Shown here: positions 1 through 8,394 of the stretch, piece by piece
How positions within the stretch are numbered: the first letter of the stretch is position 1
How the letters are laid out: the number at the start of each line of letters is the position of its first letter
Assembly (NCBI GenBank): GCA_016874715.1
Contig: VGTK01000005.1
Location: 1-64,000, forward strand
Source: Deltaproteobacteria bacterium
GTDB taxonomy: Bacteria > Desulfobacterota > Binatia > UBA12015
Direction: 5' to 3'
DNA length: 64,000 nt
Notes under the pieces: model-generated
Database searches by the model: none
Seen by the model: only the letters and a program-made list of their open reading frames with translations
Told to the model about the DNA's origin: nothing
Position numbers and translations under genes: made by a program

Positions 1-2
1 CG

Positions 3-191
3 CCCATCGCAGCCGCCAGCGCAGGCGCGCTCGCCGCCCTCACCTGCTGCCGCTGGCTGCTCGGTATCGGCGTCGACACGGCGGCGCGCGACCTCGTGCT
101 CCCGGCCGGCAGCGCCATCTGGACCGACGGCGCTGCGCCCGCCCGCCTGCGGTGCCCTCGTGGTTGCCCGCCGCCGGACCAGCCGGTATGA
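3..191 (+). CDS. C-terminal fragment of a ThiF/MoeB-like E1 adenylyltransferase
   Basis: An open frame enters from the left edge and ends at TGA 189-191, giving 62 visible residues with the very high third-position GC typical of genes here. The order of features, a small-residue helix with LLGIG at about residues 19-23, then a strand segment and a Cys-rich tail (RCPRGCPP), matches the C-terminal end of MoeB/ThiF proteins, where a helix ending in LLxG is followed by RDPxCxxC. That family adenylates the C-terminus of ubiquitin-like sulfur carriers for thiamine, molybdopterin or cysteine synthesis. The usual paired CxxC zinc ligands are not clearly kept. It is read in the same direction as sat, 69 bases upstream. 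Only the tail is visible, so the family call is tentative. Confidence 0.4.
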   Translation, partial: PIAAASAGALAALTCCRWLLGIGVDTAARDLVLPAGSAIWTDGAAPARLRCPRGCPPPDQPV

Positions 192-260
192 AGTGGGGTC
201 CCTTCGCGCCCCCACCCCGCGCGGTTCTTCACACCCTTCACTCCTAGAGGATCGTCTCCC

Positions 261-1523
261 ATGCCGGATCTCATCGCACCCCACGGTGGGCTCAAGGAGC
301 CCGTCTCGCGCACCGTCGCGTCCGAGCGAATCGAGAGCTTCAAGAGCGAAGCCGCGAAGCTGCGCAGAATCCCGGTGTCGGACGCCGACCTGTCGACCGT
401 CTACCGTTTCGGTGACGGCGGGTTGAGCCCGCTCACCGGCCCGATGGGCGAGGCCGAGTACCATCGCGTGCTCGACGAGGCCTGCATCGAGCGCGGCGGA
501 AGGAAGTACGCGTGGACCATCCCGCTCGCGTTCCCGGTCGACGCGACGATCGCGAGGCAGGTCGCCAAGGGCGACCGGGTCGCGCTCGCGAGCTCGCGCG
601 GCGACATCGTCGCGACGCTCGACGTGAGCGACGTCTTCGCGTGGGACAAGCAGAAATATCTCAAGTCGGTCTACGGGACCGAACGGACCGACCATCCGGG
701 TGCCGACATGGTGCTCAAGGGGGACGCCGAGGCGACGCACCTGATCGGCGGCACGATCGACGTCCTGCCGCAGCCCAAGCACCCGGCGTTCGGCAAGTAC
801 GTCCTCACGCCGCGCGAGGTCCGGACGCTCCTCGCCGCGAAGGGCTGGGAGCGCGTGGTCGCCTTCCAGACCCGCAACCCCCTGCACCGCGCGCACGAGT
901 ACGCGCTGGTCTACGGCCTCGAGACGCTCGTCCGTCAGGGCCTGAACGCCGGCGCCTGCCTGAACCCGTTGATCGGCGAGACCAAGGGCGACGACGTGCA
1001 GGCCGACGTTCGCATGTCGACCTACGAGGCGCTGATCACGCAGCGCGGACTCGGCGAGGGCGACAGCGACCAGGCGCTGTGGGGCCCCCGGAAGGAGTCG
1101 GTGCCCGATCGCGTGATCCTGCTCGGGCTCGACATCAAGATGTTCTACGGCGGGCCGAAGGAAGCGGTGATGCACGGCATCTACCGGCAGAACTTCGGGT
1201 TCACCGACATCATCATCGGCCGCAAGCACGCCGACGCCCCGTACCAGGACGGCAGCAACATCTGGGGCGACTTCGACGCCCAGGAGATCTTCGGCAAGCT
1301 CGGCGGCGACCTGCAGATCAAGCCGCTGAAGGTCGGCTTCGCCGCGTACTACGAGTCGATCGGACGCGTCGATCTGACCGAGAACCACCCGGAGGAGAAG
1401 CCCGTGTCGATCTCGGGGAAGGACGTCCGCAAGAGCCTGCTCGATGGCAAGCAGGTCGACCCGCGCATCATGCGCGAGAGCACCTCGCGGATCCTCGCCG
1501 AGGCGATGAAGCAGGGGGCGTGA
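261..1523 (+). CDS. sat: Sulfate adenylyltransferase (ATP sulfurylase), single-domain type
   Basis: Catalyses ATP + sulfate to adenosine 5'-phosphosulfate + pyrophosphate in the cytoplasm, the entry step of sulfate assimilation (the enzyme runs in reverse in sulfur oxidation). The 420-residue length fits the homo-oligomeric Sat family rather than the CysD/CysN type. The nucleotide-binding [11 protein letters not shown] motif lies at residues 203-213 and includes the HxxH pair; the GRKHADAP motif lies near residue 320. No APS kinase domain follows. The ATG at 261 has a GAGG 10 bases upstream. The C-terminal third contains the usual ISGKDVRK segment. cysK, CobA and a Met8-like siroheme gene elsewhere in the window favour an assimilatory role. 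No dsr or apr genes are seen nearby. Confidence 0.95.
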   Translation: MPDLIAPHGGLKEPVSRTVASERIESFKSEAAKLRRIPVSDADLSTVYRFGDGGLSPLTGPMGEAEYHRVLDEACIERGGRKYAWTIPLAFPVDATIARQVAKGDRVALASSRGDIVATLDVSDVFAWDKQKYLKSVYGTERTDHPGADMVLKGDAEATHLIGGTIDVLPQPKHPAFGKYVLTPREVRTLLAAKGWERVVAFQTRNPLHRAHEYALVYGLETLVRQGLNAGACLNPLIGETKGDDVQADVRMSTYEALITQRGLGEGDSDQALWGPRKESVPDRVILLGLDIKMFYGGPKEAVMHGIYRQNFGFTDIIIGRKHADAPYQDGSNIWGDFDAQEIFGKLGGDLQIKPLKVGFAAYYESIGRVDLTENHPEEKPVSISGKDVRKSLLDGKQVDPRIMRESTSRILAEAMKQGA

Positions 1524-1624
1524 GGCTGCCGCCGCAGGTCGCCGTCCCCACCGGCTGACCGAAGTCCCGAGCGCGCTCAGCGCAGCGCGCGATCGATCGA
1601 AGGGAGTGCGGAGAGTGGGGCGCT

Positions 1625-1641
1625 GCGCGGCTTCGCCGCGC
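1625..1641. terminator. Hairpin between convergent sat and a small membrane-protein gene
   Basis: A perfect 7-bp stem GCGCGGC/GCCGCGC closes a TTC loop; as RNA from the plus strand the core is a C(UUCG)G tetraloop, which is very stable. It lies midway between the stops at 1523 and 1675. There is no T-run, so it may act as a weak or bidirectional terminator or simply be a repeated palindrome. The same 13-base core occurs inverted near 15141. Confidence 0.4.
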
Positions 1642-1674
1642 GGCGCGAGGGCTCGCGGGGCGCTTCCGTCGCGA

Positions 1675-1998
1675 CTACCCGACGGACGCTCCGAGCTCGA
1701 GCGAGACCCCGTAGAAGCGCGTCAGCAGCATGGCGAGCGCGAGCAGCGCGGCCACCATGCCGAGCAGCGACGACACCGCCACCCCGGCGAGCAGCAGGCT
1801 CAGCAACACGCCAGCGATCCCGAGAACCGGCGCCACGAACTCCGGCTGGTTGAACGGCGCCACCGGGTAGGTGATCTTCACCAGTCGGTCGACCGCGTCG
1901 CGCGTGAACAGCCCATCCGGAGCGATCGTCTCCCCGAGGGCCGACAGGGCGCCCGAGACCGTGTCGACCAGGCTCTGCCAGGAGAAGTCCTGCACCAT
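1675..1998 (-). CDS. Small integral membrane protein, unknown function
   Basis: I do not recognise this 107-residue protein. It starts at ATG 1998 behind a strong GGAGGG Shine-Dalgarno. The first 50 residues are amphipathic and polar; residues about 55-95 form one long or two short hydrophobic helices rich in Leu, Ala and Gly, ending in TRFYG. No Cys, His cluster or known motif is seen. It follows the secreted-protein gene by 17 bases and is last in the run polA, sigma factor, anti-sigma factor, secreted protein. A membrane component of the sigma/anti-sigma regulon is possible, but this is only contextual. Confidence 0.7.
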   Translation of the reverse strand: MVQDFSWQSLVDTVSGALSALGETIAPDGLFTRDAVDRLVKITYPVAPFNQPEFVAPVLGIAGVLLSLLLAGVAVSSLLGMVAALLALAMLLTRFYGVSLELGASVG

Positions 1999-2015
1999 GA
2001 CGCCCTCCTTCGCTT

Positions 2016-2576
2016 CTACGGCGCGGTGCTGTTCGCACCCATGCGGCGCGCACCGATCCAGATGATCAGCACGCCATCCTCGTAGCGCGGCCCGCCCACC
2101 ATGATCGTGCCGCGCTTGCCGAGCGTGAGATCCGTTCGCATCAGCGTGTGGCGGTCCTTCACCAGCGCGACGTTCAGCGAGACGCGACCGCCGCGCGTGT
2201 CCTTCGCCATGACCTGCAGGTGGCGCCCGCCCGGGATCTCGAAGCTCGCCGGGTTTCCGCAGCTCACCTCGCTCTTCTCTTGCTTCACGAGGCGATACGA
2301 CGTGTAGCCCTTGTCGTGGAACAGCCGCTCGAGCTGCCCACGAACGCTCGCGAGCTGCGTGTCGATGTGCGTGCTGGAGCTGGTCGCGAGTACGGTCCCG
2401 ACCTCGAGCGCCACTCGCTCCTGCCCGTAGGCCGCAAACGGCAGCACGCTCAGCGCGGCCACCACCGGGACCAGGCGACGGAGCTTCCTCCGCCGAAGCG
2501 AGCGGCGCAGCAGCGCTCCGGTCCGCAGGTGGCCGGATGGTGCGAGGTGCACGGGGAAGGATCCGGATGCAGCCAT
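2016..2576 (-). CDS. Secreted protein of unknown function, coupled to anti-sigma factor gene
   Basis: The ATG at 2576 shares its A with the TGA of the upstream anti-sigma gene (TGATG), so translation is probably coupled. The 186-residue product has an Arg-rich N-terminus, a hydrophobic stretch (LVPVVAALSVLPFAAYG, about residues 35-51) and a likely signal cleavage after it. The mature part is about 135 residues, predicted mixed alpha/beta, with one Cys and a repeated GGR turn. I know no family assignment. In known systems, genes cotranscribed with an ECF sigma factor are often envelope proteins in its regulon; a role in envelope stress is inference. An N-terminus starting further downstream is possible. 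Confidence 0.7.
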   Translation of the reverse strand: MAASGSFPVHLAPSGHLRTGALLRRSLRRRKLRRLVPVVAALSVLPFAAYGQERVALEVGTVLATSSSTHIDTQLASVRGQLERLFHDKGYTSYRLVKQEKSEVSCGNPASFEIPGGRHLQVMAKDTRGGRVSLNVALVKDRHTLMRTDLTLGKRGTIMVGGPRYEDGVLIIWIGARRMGANSTAP

Positions 2577-3340
2577 CAACGTCTGTCCGACGCCGCCAGC
2601 TCCTCGTCATCGATCCAGATGACCGTCGTGTCGCTCGCGGGCTCGCTCCACATCGAGACCGCGCTGCGCGGGAAGTTCACCGACTCGACCTGCACCTGCT
2701 TGTTCGATGCGGAACGCATGCCGCGGGCCACACCGGTACGCGCGACGTCGAACGAGTTCCCCGTGAGCACCGGCGGGCGCTGCGCGACGACCGTCGCCGG
2801 CGATCCCTCACGGGACGAGCCCTTCGCTCCGCCTGCCGTGACGGACGACTCCGCGGCCACCCGCCAACCCTCGCGCGGCGACTCGCCCGACTCCGGCACC
2901 AGCGTGACTGCGAGAAGCACGGAGGCGGCGAGCGCCACACCACCCGCGAGCGTCCAGCGCCACGCGGGGCGGCCGCCTGCCGCGGGCTCTTCCCAGGTTC
3001 CGGGGTCGAAGACGCCGTCGTCCGCGGCGGTGACATCCTTGCGACCGAGGAGCAGGCCACCGAACCGGCTCGACGCCGCCGCCACGCGCAGTCCGGTCGA
3101 ACGCGGCGCCACCGGCTCGATCGTCGGGGCGACGGCGGCCCAGATCCGACTCAGGTCGATGTCCGCGATCTCGTGATCGATGGCCGCGGCGAGGAGCTCC
3201 TGCACCCGCTCGCGCTGCGCCAGCGCGGCCTCGCACCCCTTGCAACGCGTGATGTGCATCGCTGCGTCGCGCATGGAGCGGCCGTCGAGCTCGCCATCGT
3301 AGAAGGTGTCGATCAGGCGCTCCGCCTCGCGGCAATTCAC
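2576..3340 (-). CDS. Membrane anti-sigma factor with zinc-finger (zf-HC2) domain
   Basis: Probably binds and holds inactive the ECF sigma factor encoded just upstream. The GTG start at 3340 overlaps the sigma stop as GTGA, which fixes the start and indicates coupling. Residues 1-50 carry a ZAS/zf-HC2 signature: an early Cys (NCREAE), then H-x3-C-x2-C (HITRCKGC). A single membrane helix (WTLAGGVALAASVLLAVTLV) sits at about residues 145-165. The last roughly 90 residues would lie in the periplasm and end with an acidic stretch, WIDDEELAA. Length is 254 residues. By analogy with RseA/ChrR-type proteins it could sense envelope stress through regulated proteolysis or redox at the zinc site. The partner assignment rests on adjacency. 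Confidence 0.85.
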   Translation of the reverse strand: MNCREAERLIDTFYDGELDGRSMRDAAMHITRCKGCEAALAQRERVQELLAAAIDHEIADIDLSRIWAAVAPTIEPVAPRSTGLRVAAASSRFGGLLLGRKDVTAADDGVFDPGTWEEPAAGGRPAWRWTLAGGVALAASVLLAVTLVPESGESPREGWRVAAESSVTAGGAKGSSREGSPATVVAQRPPVLTGNSFDVARTGVARGMRSASNKQVQVESVNFPRSAVSMWSEPASDTTVIWIDDEELAASDRR

Positions 3341-3924
3341 ACGAACTCCTGGAGGCGAGCCTGCAGCTTCTTGCGGGCGTAATGGAGCCGGCTCATCACC
3401 GTTCCCTTCGAGCACTGCATGACCCGGCTGATCTCCTCGTACGACAGGCCTTCCAACTCTCTCAACAATATCACGGCTTTGTGATCCGGGGTCAACTCGT
3501 CGATCGCGGCCCGAACGCGCGTTCGCAGCTCGGCGTCCTTCGTTGCCTCGAAAGGGTCGCCGCGCGGGTCCTCGTCGCCGATGCGATCGAGAAGGTCTTC
3601 GGCCTGACCGTCGCTGCCGCTGACACGCGTCGAGTCCGCGAGCGGACGGCGCCACTCGCGTCGCTGATGGTCGATCGCGAGGTTGACCGCGATGCGATAG
3701 ACCCACGTGTAGAAGCTTGCATCACCCTTGAATCGGCCGATCGAGCGGAATGCCTTGATGAACGTTTCCTGGGTGACCTCGAGCGCGGCCTCACGGTCGT
3801 GGAGCATCCCCATGACCACCGCGAGGACACGGCGCTGGTAGCGTTCGACCAGCTCACGAAACGCCTCCTTGTCGCCGCCCCCGGCGAGGCGGACCAGGTC
3901 CCAGTCTGTTCTCTCCACCGACAC
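3337..3924 (-). CDS. RNA polymerase ECF-type (sigma-70 family, RpoE-like) sigma factor
   Basis: Directs RNA polymerase to a regulon under control of the adjacent anti-sigma factor. The 195-residue protein has region 2 at about residues 22-95 (EAFRELVERY, then the GDASFYTWVYRIAVNLAID segment for -10 recognition) and region 4 at about 135-190, whose helix-turn-helix reads LSYEEISRVMQCSKGTVMSR. A linker of about 40 residues separates them and regions 1.1 and 3 are absent, as in ECF factors. GTG starts at 3924 or 3918 are both possible. It begins 25 bases after the polA stop, so it may be cotranscribed with polA or have its own promoter in the polA end. Closest type is RpoE/SigW by motif. Confidence 0.92.
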   Translation of the reverse strand: MSVERTDWDLVRLAGGGDKEAFRELVERYQRRVLAVVMGMLHDREAALEVTQETFIKAFRSIGRFKGDASFYTWVYRIAVNLAIDHQRREWRRPLADSTRVSGSDGQAEDLLDRIGDEDPRGDPFEATKDAELRTRVRAAIDELTPDHKAVILLRELEGLSYEEISRVMQCSKGTVMSRLHYARKKLQARLQEFV

Positions 3925-3949
3925 TAGACTGTGCTTCCTCGCGAGAAAT

Positions 3950-6592
3950 TCATCTCAGAGCCGCCCAGTTCGGACCCTTCTTGAGTTCGACCAGGAGCGG
4001 CACCGCAAGCGCCACGACAGACTCCATGGCCCGACGGACCAGCTCGCCTGCCGGCTCGACCTCGGCCTCGGGGACCTCGAACAGCAGCTCGTCGTGGACC
4101 TGAAGCAGCATGCGCGCCCCGCTGCCAGCGGCCTCGATCTCCCGCTCGACGGCAAGCATCGCGACCTTGATGACGTCGGCGGCGGTGCCCTGGATCGGGC
4201 TGTTCCAGGCCATGCGCTCGGCTGCCTGCCGTATGTTGGCCTCGCGCGCGTTCAGGTCCGGAAGGTAGCGGCGGCGACCGATCAGCGTCGCGACGTAGCC
4301 GTCGCGTCGGCCGTCGGCGACCACGCGCTCGGAGAACGCGCGCACGCTCGCGTACCGTTCGAAGTAGCGCCGGATGTAGTCGTCCGCCTCGGCTAACGTG
4401 ATGCCGAGCTCGCGCGACAGGCGCTGCGGGCCCATGCCGTAGATGATGCCGAAGTTGATGACCTTGGCCTGGCGGCGCATCTCGGGCGTGACGTCTCCGG
4501 GCGTCACGCCGAACACCTCGGCCGCGGTGCGGCGGTGGATGTCCTCGCCGCTGCGAAACGCCTCCACGAGAACCGGATCTCCGGTGAGGTGTGCGAGGAC
4601 CCGCAGCTCGATCTGCGAGTAGTCGGCGGACAGCAGGGCCATGCCGGGCGGTGCCACGAAGGCCGCGCGAATGCGGCGCCCCTCGGCGCTCCGGACGGGG
4701 ATGTTCTGCAGGTTCGGCTCGCTCGACGACAGCCGCCCCGTTGCGGCGACGGTCTGGTTGAACGACGTGCGGAGCCGTCCGGTCTTCGGATCGACGAGAT
4801 CGCCGAGACCCGACACGTAGGTCGACATCAGCTTGGCGAGCCCGCGGTGCTCGACGATCTTCGCCGCGATCGGCGTCGACTCCGCGAGCTTGTGGAGCAC
4901 GTCGGCGTCGACGGACAGACCGGTCTTCCCGCGCTTGACCCCCTTGGTCGGCAGCGCGAGCTTCGTGAACAGCACCTCACGGAGCTGCGCCGGCGAGCCG
5001 AGGTTGAACGGCCCGCCCGCGACTTCGAAGATCTCCGCCTCCAGCCGGTCGGCGGTGGCGCGAAACTCCCGCCCCGCCTGCGCGAGCACGTCCCGGTCGA
5101 CCGCGATGCCGCGTGCCTCCATGACCGCGAGCAGCCGCGCCAGCGGCAGCTCGATATCGCGGTACAGCTTCGCGAGTCCCGTCGCGTCGAGCTCCGCGAG
5201 AAGCGCGGGACCGAGCTCGAGCAGCGCGCTCGCGACCCCCTCGCCGCGCGCGGCGAGGTCGGGGTCGCCGCGCGCCGGCAGCGTGCGATGGAGGCGGTCG
5301 GCCGCGAGCGCGTCCACGGAGTGCCCGCGCCGCGACGGATCGAGCACGTAGGACGCGAGCTGCAGGTCGCAGACGTCGGCCTCCGGCAGTGTCGCGTGCA
5401 CGCGGGCGTCGAGCCCGAGGAGGTGCAGCAGCGCCTTCACGTCCTCGACGACCAGCGTGCAGCCACGGCTCGAGCGAGTCAGCTGCTCGCGCAGGCGTCG
5501 CGGGACGTCGAGCGTGACCAGCACGCGGTCGTCGTCCGCGGCCGCGACGGCGACGCTGCGCGACGGGCCGTCGAGCGCGAGCTCGCCCGCGCGCGGCGTG
5601 CCCTCGACGACCGCGACCGCCACCAGGCCCGGTGCGGCGAGCACGCGATCGATCTGCTCCCCCGACGCGGGTTCCACCCGGCGCGCGACGATCGGCGCGG
5701 CCGGGCCGAGGAATTCCTTGAGCAACGCCGTGAACTCGAGCTCGTTCGCGAGTTCCTCGAGCTCACCGGGTCGGGACGCACCCCGGTCCAGGGCCTCCGG
5801 AGCGACATCGGCGGGCAGGTCGCAGTCGCAGCGGATCGTGGCGAGAAAGCGGCTGCGGCGTGCGTCCTGCTCCCCCTCCTCGACGATCTGCCGCACCCGC
5901 TTCGCGCCACGCAGGCCCAGGCCTTCGATCTCGTCGAGGCGCCGGTACAGCTCGTCGATCGAGCCGAAATGCGCGATCAGCCGCACCGCGGTCTTCTCAC
6001 CGATCCCCTTCACACCCGGAATGTTGTCGATCGCGTCGCCCATCAGCGCCATGACGTCGACGACCTGCTCCGGCGCCACGCCGAAGCGCGCGCGCACCTC
6101 GTCGATGCCGGTGGACCGGTCGTGCATGGTGTCGACCAGCGTCACGCACGGACCGACGAGCTGCATCATGTCCTTGTCGCTGGTGACGATGCGGACCTCG
6201 GCGCCGGCATCGCAGGCGCGCCTGGCCAGCGTGCCGATCACGTCGTCGGCCTCGACTCCCGGCAGCTCGACCAGCCTGATGCCCAGCGCCGTCACCAGCC
6301 GCTTGATGTAGGGCAGCTGCACCACGAGCTCGGACGGCGTCTCGGGACGCGTCGCCTTGTAGTCGGCGTAGGCCTCGCTGCGGAACGTCTTGCCGGGCGC
6401 GTCGACGACCACCGCGATCCGCGTGACCTTCTCCTCGCGAAGCAGCTTCGCGAGCATGCTGGTGAAGCCGTACGCCGCACCGGTCGGCAGACCCCGCCGG
6501 GTGGCGAGGGTCGGGAGCGCGTGGAAGGCACGGAAGACGATTCCGCTGCCATCGACCAGCCAGATCCGGTCCGGCGCCGCCCCCGCCGACAT
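3950..6592 (-). CDS. polA: DNA polymerase I with degenerate 3'-5' exonuclease domain
   Basis: Repair and Okazaki-fragment processing polymerase, 880 residues from ATG 6592 (MSAGAAP). Residues about 8-290 are the 5'-3' exonuclease/flap endonuclease (DGSGIVFRAFHAL, DVMALMGDAIDNIPGVKGIG). Residues about 300-470 occupy the position of the 3'-5' exonuclease but lack the DxE of Exo I (only LVAVAVVEG is seen) and have EDVKALLHLL in place of the Exo II NxxxD region, so proofreading is probably lost, as in Taq and Bacillus Pol I. The polymerase palm carries motif A DYSQIELR near 657, motif B RQAKVINFGIIYG near 707 and motif C VHDELLFE at about 832. An upstream in-frame extension to 6769 is Arg-rich and not family-like, so it was rejected. 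Confidence 0.96.
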   Translation of the reverse strand: MSAGAAPDRIWLVDGSGIVFRAFHALPTLATRRGLPTGAAYGFTSMLAKLLREEKVTRIAVVVDAPGKTFRSEAYADYKATRPETPSELVVQLPYIKRLVTALGIRLVELPGVEADDVIGTLARRACDAGAEVRIVTSDKDMMQLVGPCVTLVDTMHDRSTGIDEVRARFGVAPEQVVDVMALMGDAIDNIPGVKGIGEKTAVRLIAHFGSIDELYRRLDEIEGLGLRGAKRVRQIVEEGEQDARRSRFLATIRCDCDLPADVAPEALDRGASRPGELEELANELEFTALLKEFLGPAAPIVARRVEPASGEQIDRVLAAPGLVAVAVVEGTPRAGELALDGPSRSVAVAAADDDRVLVTLDVPRRLREQLTRSSRGCTLVVEDVKALLHLLGLDARVHATLPEADVCDLQLASYVLDPSRRGHSVDALAADRLHRTLPARGDPDLAARGEGVASALLELGPALLAELDATGLAKLYRDIELPLARLLAVMEARGIAVDRDVLAQAGREFRATADRLEAEIFEVAGGPFNLGSPAQLREVLFTKLALPTKGVKRGKTGLSVDADVLHKLAESTPIAAKIVEHRGLAKLMSTYVSGLGDLVDPKTGRLRTSFNQTVAATGRLSSSEPNLQNIPVRSAEGRRIRAAFVAPPGMALLSADYSQIELRVLAHLTGDPVLVEAFRSGEDIHRRTAAEVFGVTPGDVTPEMRRQAKVINFGIIYGMGPQRLSRELGITLAEADDYIRRYFERYASVRAFSERVVADGRRDGYVATLIGRRRYLPDLNAREANIRQAAERMAWNSPIQGTAADVIKVAMLAVEREIEAAGSGARMLLQVHDELLFEVPEAEVEPAGELVRRAMESVVALAVPLLVELKKGPNWAALR

Positions 6593-6762
6593 CTGCGCAG
6601 ACCTACCAACGAGCCGGGACGAAGTCACGCGGGCCGACGATCTGCGCCGCGCCCGGAATCGCCGCGATCGAGGACTCTGTACTTGTCCAGCGCACGGGGG
6701 AGCGCGCGCCTCGAGCGCCCGGACCGCGCGCCCTCGCAAGCCGCGATCTCGCGGGGAGCATC

Positions 6763-6791
6763 TTGACAACTTTTCGAGCGGCCATTATTAC
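6763..6791 (+). promoter_or_regulatory. Sigma-70 type promoter for the gliding-type ABC operon
   Basis: TTGACA at 6763-6768 and TATTAC at 6786-6791 are separated by exactly 17 bases. The -35 is perfect and the -10 has five of six consensus bases. The transcript would start near 6798 and leave a leader of about 37 bases before ATG 6835. It stands out as a local AT-rich island in very GC-rich sequence between divergent polA and the ABC gene. Confidence 0.75.
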
Positions 6792-6834
6792 CGCCCACCG
6801 AATTCCACCGCCTGGGGATCGTCGAAGGCGCGAC

Positions 6835-7599
6835 ATGATCGAAGTCCACGAACTCACCAAGCGTTACGGTGATCGAGAAGCCGTGCAGGGAATCTCCTTC
6901 TCGGCTGCTCGCGGGCAGGTGCTGGGGTTCCTCGGCCCGAACGGCGCGGGCAAGACCACCACGATGCGCATGCTGACGGGGTTCCTGCCGCCGTCGTCCG
7001 GAACCGCACGCATCGCCGGCTTCGACATCTTCACCGAGTCGCACGAGGTGCGCCGGCGGATCGGGTACCTGCCCGAGAATCCGCCGCTCTACGGCGACAT
7101 GACCGTGCGCTCGTACCTGACCTTCGTCGCGCGGCTCAAGGGCGTCGAGCGCGCCCGGGTCCGCAGCGCCTGCGAGTCCGTCATCGAACGGACGGGTCTC
7201 GGCGACGTCGCCGGTCGCCTGCTCGCGCATCTGTCGAAGGGCTACAAGCAGCGCGCCGGCCTCGCTCAGGCACTGATCCACGATCCCGAGGTGCTGGTGC
7301 TCGACGAGCCCACCATCGGCCTCGACCCGCGGCAGATCATCGAGATCCGCCAGCTCATCAAGAGCCTGTCGACCGGCGAGCGCACGGTCATCCTGTCGAC
7401 GCACATCCTGCCCGAGGTCGCGCAGGTCTGCGACAAGGTCGTGATCATCAACTCCGGGCGCATCGCGTGCGAGGACAGCATCGCCAACCTCACCCGCGAA
7501 GCGACCCTCGAGGAGGTCTTCCTGCGACACATCAGCAGCGATGCCGCGGCCGACGAGCGCGCCGCGCACGCGCTCGCCGAGGCCGAAGCGAGGCTCTGA
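6835..7599 (+). CDS. ABC transporter ATPase, GldA/NosF-like
   Basis: Nucleotide-binding subunit powering the ABC-2 permease encoded next. The 254-residue protein has Walker A GPNGAGKTT at residues 34-42, the Q-loop near YLPENPPLYGDM, signature LSKGYKQR near 137 and Walker B VLVLDEP near 156, followed by a D-loop GLDP and an H-loop histidine in STHILPEV. ATG 6835 fits the family N-terminus (MIEVHELTKRYG). It is followed by permease, GldG-like and DUF4340 genes, the standard composition of a widespread module named after gliding genes gldA, gldF and gldG. Outside Bacteroidetes the substrate is unknown and gliding should not be assumed. Confidence 0.9.
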   Translation: MIEVHELTKRYGDREAVQGISFSAARGQVLGFLGPNGAGKTTTMRMLTGFLPPSSGTARIAGFDIFTESHEVRRRIGYLPENPPLYGDMTVRSYLTFVARLKGVERARVRSACESVIERTGLGDVAGRLLAHLSKGYKQRAGLAQALIHDPEVLVLDEPTIGLDPRQIIEIRQLIKSLSTGERTVILSTHILPEVAQVCDKVVIINSGRIACEDSIANLTREATLEEVFLRHISSDAAADERAAHALAEAEARL

Positions 7600-7602
7600 G
7601 CG

Positions 7603-8379
7603 GTGCGCAACGTCCTCACCATCGCCGGGCGCGAGCTGCGCTCGATCTTCGTGTCGCCGATCGCCTACGTCGTCACGACGGGCTTCCTGCTGCTGGGCGG
7701 GTGGTTCTTCTTCAACCTGCTGGCACGCTTCAACCTGCTGGTCTCGATGTACTCGAGCTTCCAGGGTGGGGCGGAGGCGATGCAGCGTCTCAACGTCAAC
7801 GAGTTCGTCCTGGCCCCGCTGTTTCACAACCTCTCGGTCGTGCTCGTGATCCTGATCCCGATGATCACCATGCGCGGCTTCGCGGAGGAGAAGCGCGCGG
7901 GCACGTACGAGCTGCTGCTCACGTCGCCGGTTGCAACGTGGGAGATCGTCCTCGGCAAGTTCGTCGGAATGGTCGCCTTCGTCTCCGTGATGATCGCGCT
8001 GACCTCCAGCTACGGGTTCATCCTCTGGATCTACGGCAACCCCGAGGTCGGCATCATGGTCGCGGGCTACCTCGGACTCCTGCTCCTCGCGATCACCTTC
8101 GTCACCATCGGGCTCTTCGCTTCGTCGCTCACCGAGAACCAGATCATCGCCGCAGTGACCGGTCTCGTCATGCTGCTGCTGCTCTTCGTCATCGCGTGGC
8201 CCGCCGACAGCGCGGGCCAGACGGTCGGCGACGTGCTGCGCTACGTCTCGGTCACCGAGCACTTCGCCAGCCTCGTCAAGGGCGTGATCGACAGCAAGTC
8301 CCTGGTCTACTTCGCCACCATGATCGTCGGCTGGCTGTTCCTCACGCAGCGCTCGGTCGAATCGATCCGTTGGCGCTGA
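7603..8379 (+). CDS. ABC-2 type permease, GldF-like
   Basis: Membrane subunit of the preceding ATPase, starting at GTG 7603, three bases after its stop. The 258 residues hold about six hydrophobic helices: near 20-45 (PIAYVVTTGFLLLGGWFFFN), 75-90, 120-145, 150-170, 175-195 and 225-245. The conserved EEKRAGTYELLLTSP segment at about residues 93-107 is the cytoplasmic coupling region typical of ABC-2 permeases. The transporter likely exports or moves an unknown envelope substrate. Gene order and close spacing with the ATPase, the GldG-like gene and the DUF4340 gene support one operon. Confidence 0.9.
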   Translation: MRNVLTIAGRELRSIFVSPIAYVVTTGFLLLGGWFFFNLLARFNLLVSMYSSFQGGAEAMQRLNVNEFVLAPLFHNLSVVLVILIPMITMRGFAEEKRAGTYELLLTSPVATWEIVLGKFVGMVAFVSVMIALTSSYGFILWIYGNPEVGIMVAGYLGLLLLAITFVTIGLFASSLTENQIIAAVTGLVMLLLLFVIAWPADSAGQTVGDVLRYVSVTEHFASLVKGVIDSKSLVYFATMIVGWLFLTQRSVESIRWR

Positions 8380-8394
8380 GCGGGCGCGCACTCC

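Noticed and set aside
5860-6872. Long overlapping frames and an N-terminal extension of polA up to 6769
   Set aside because: The extension is Arg/Ser-rich without the family's N-terminus, while ATG 6592 gives the standard Pol I start and leaves room for the promoter at 6763. The opposite-strand frames show shadow composition.
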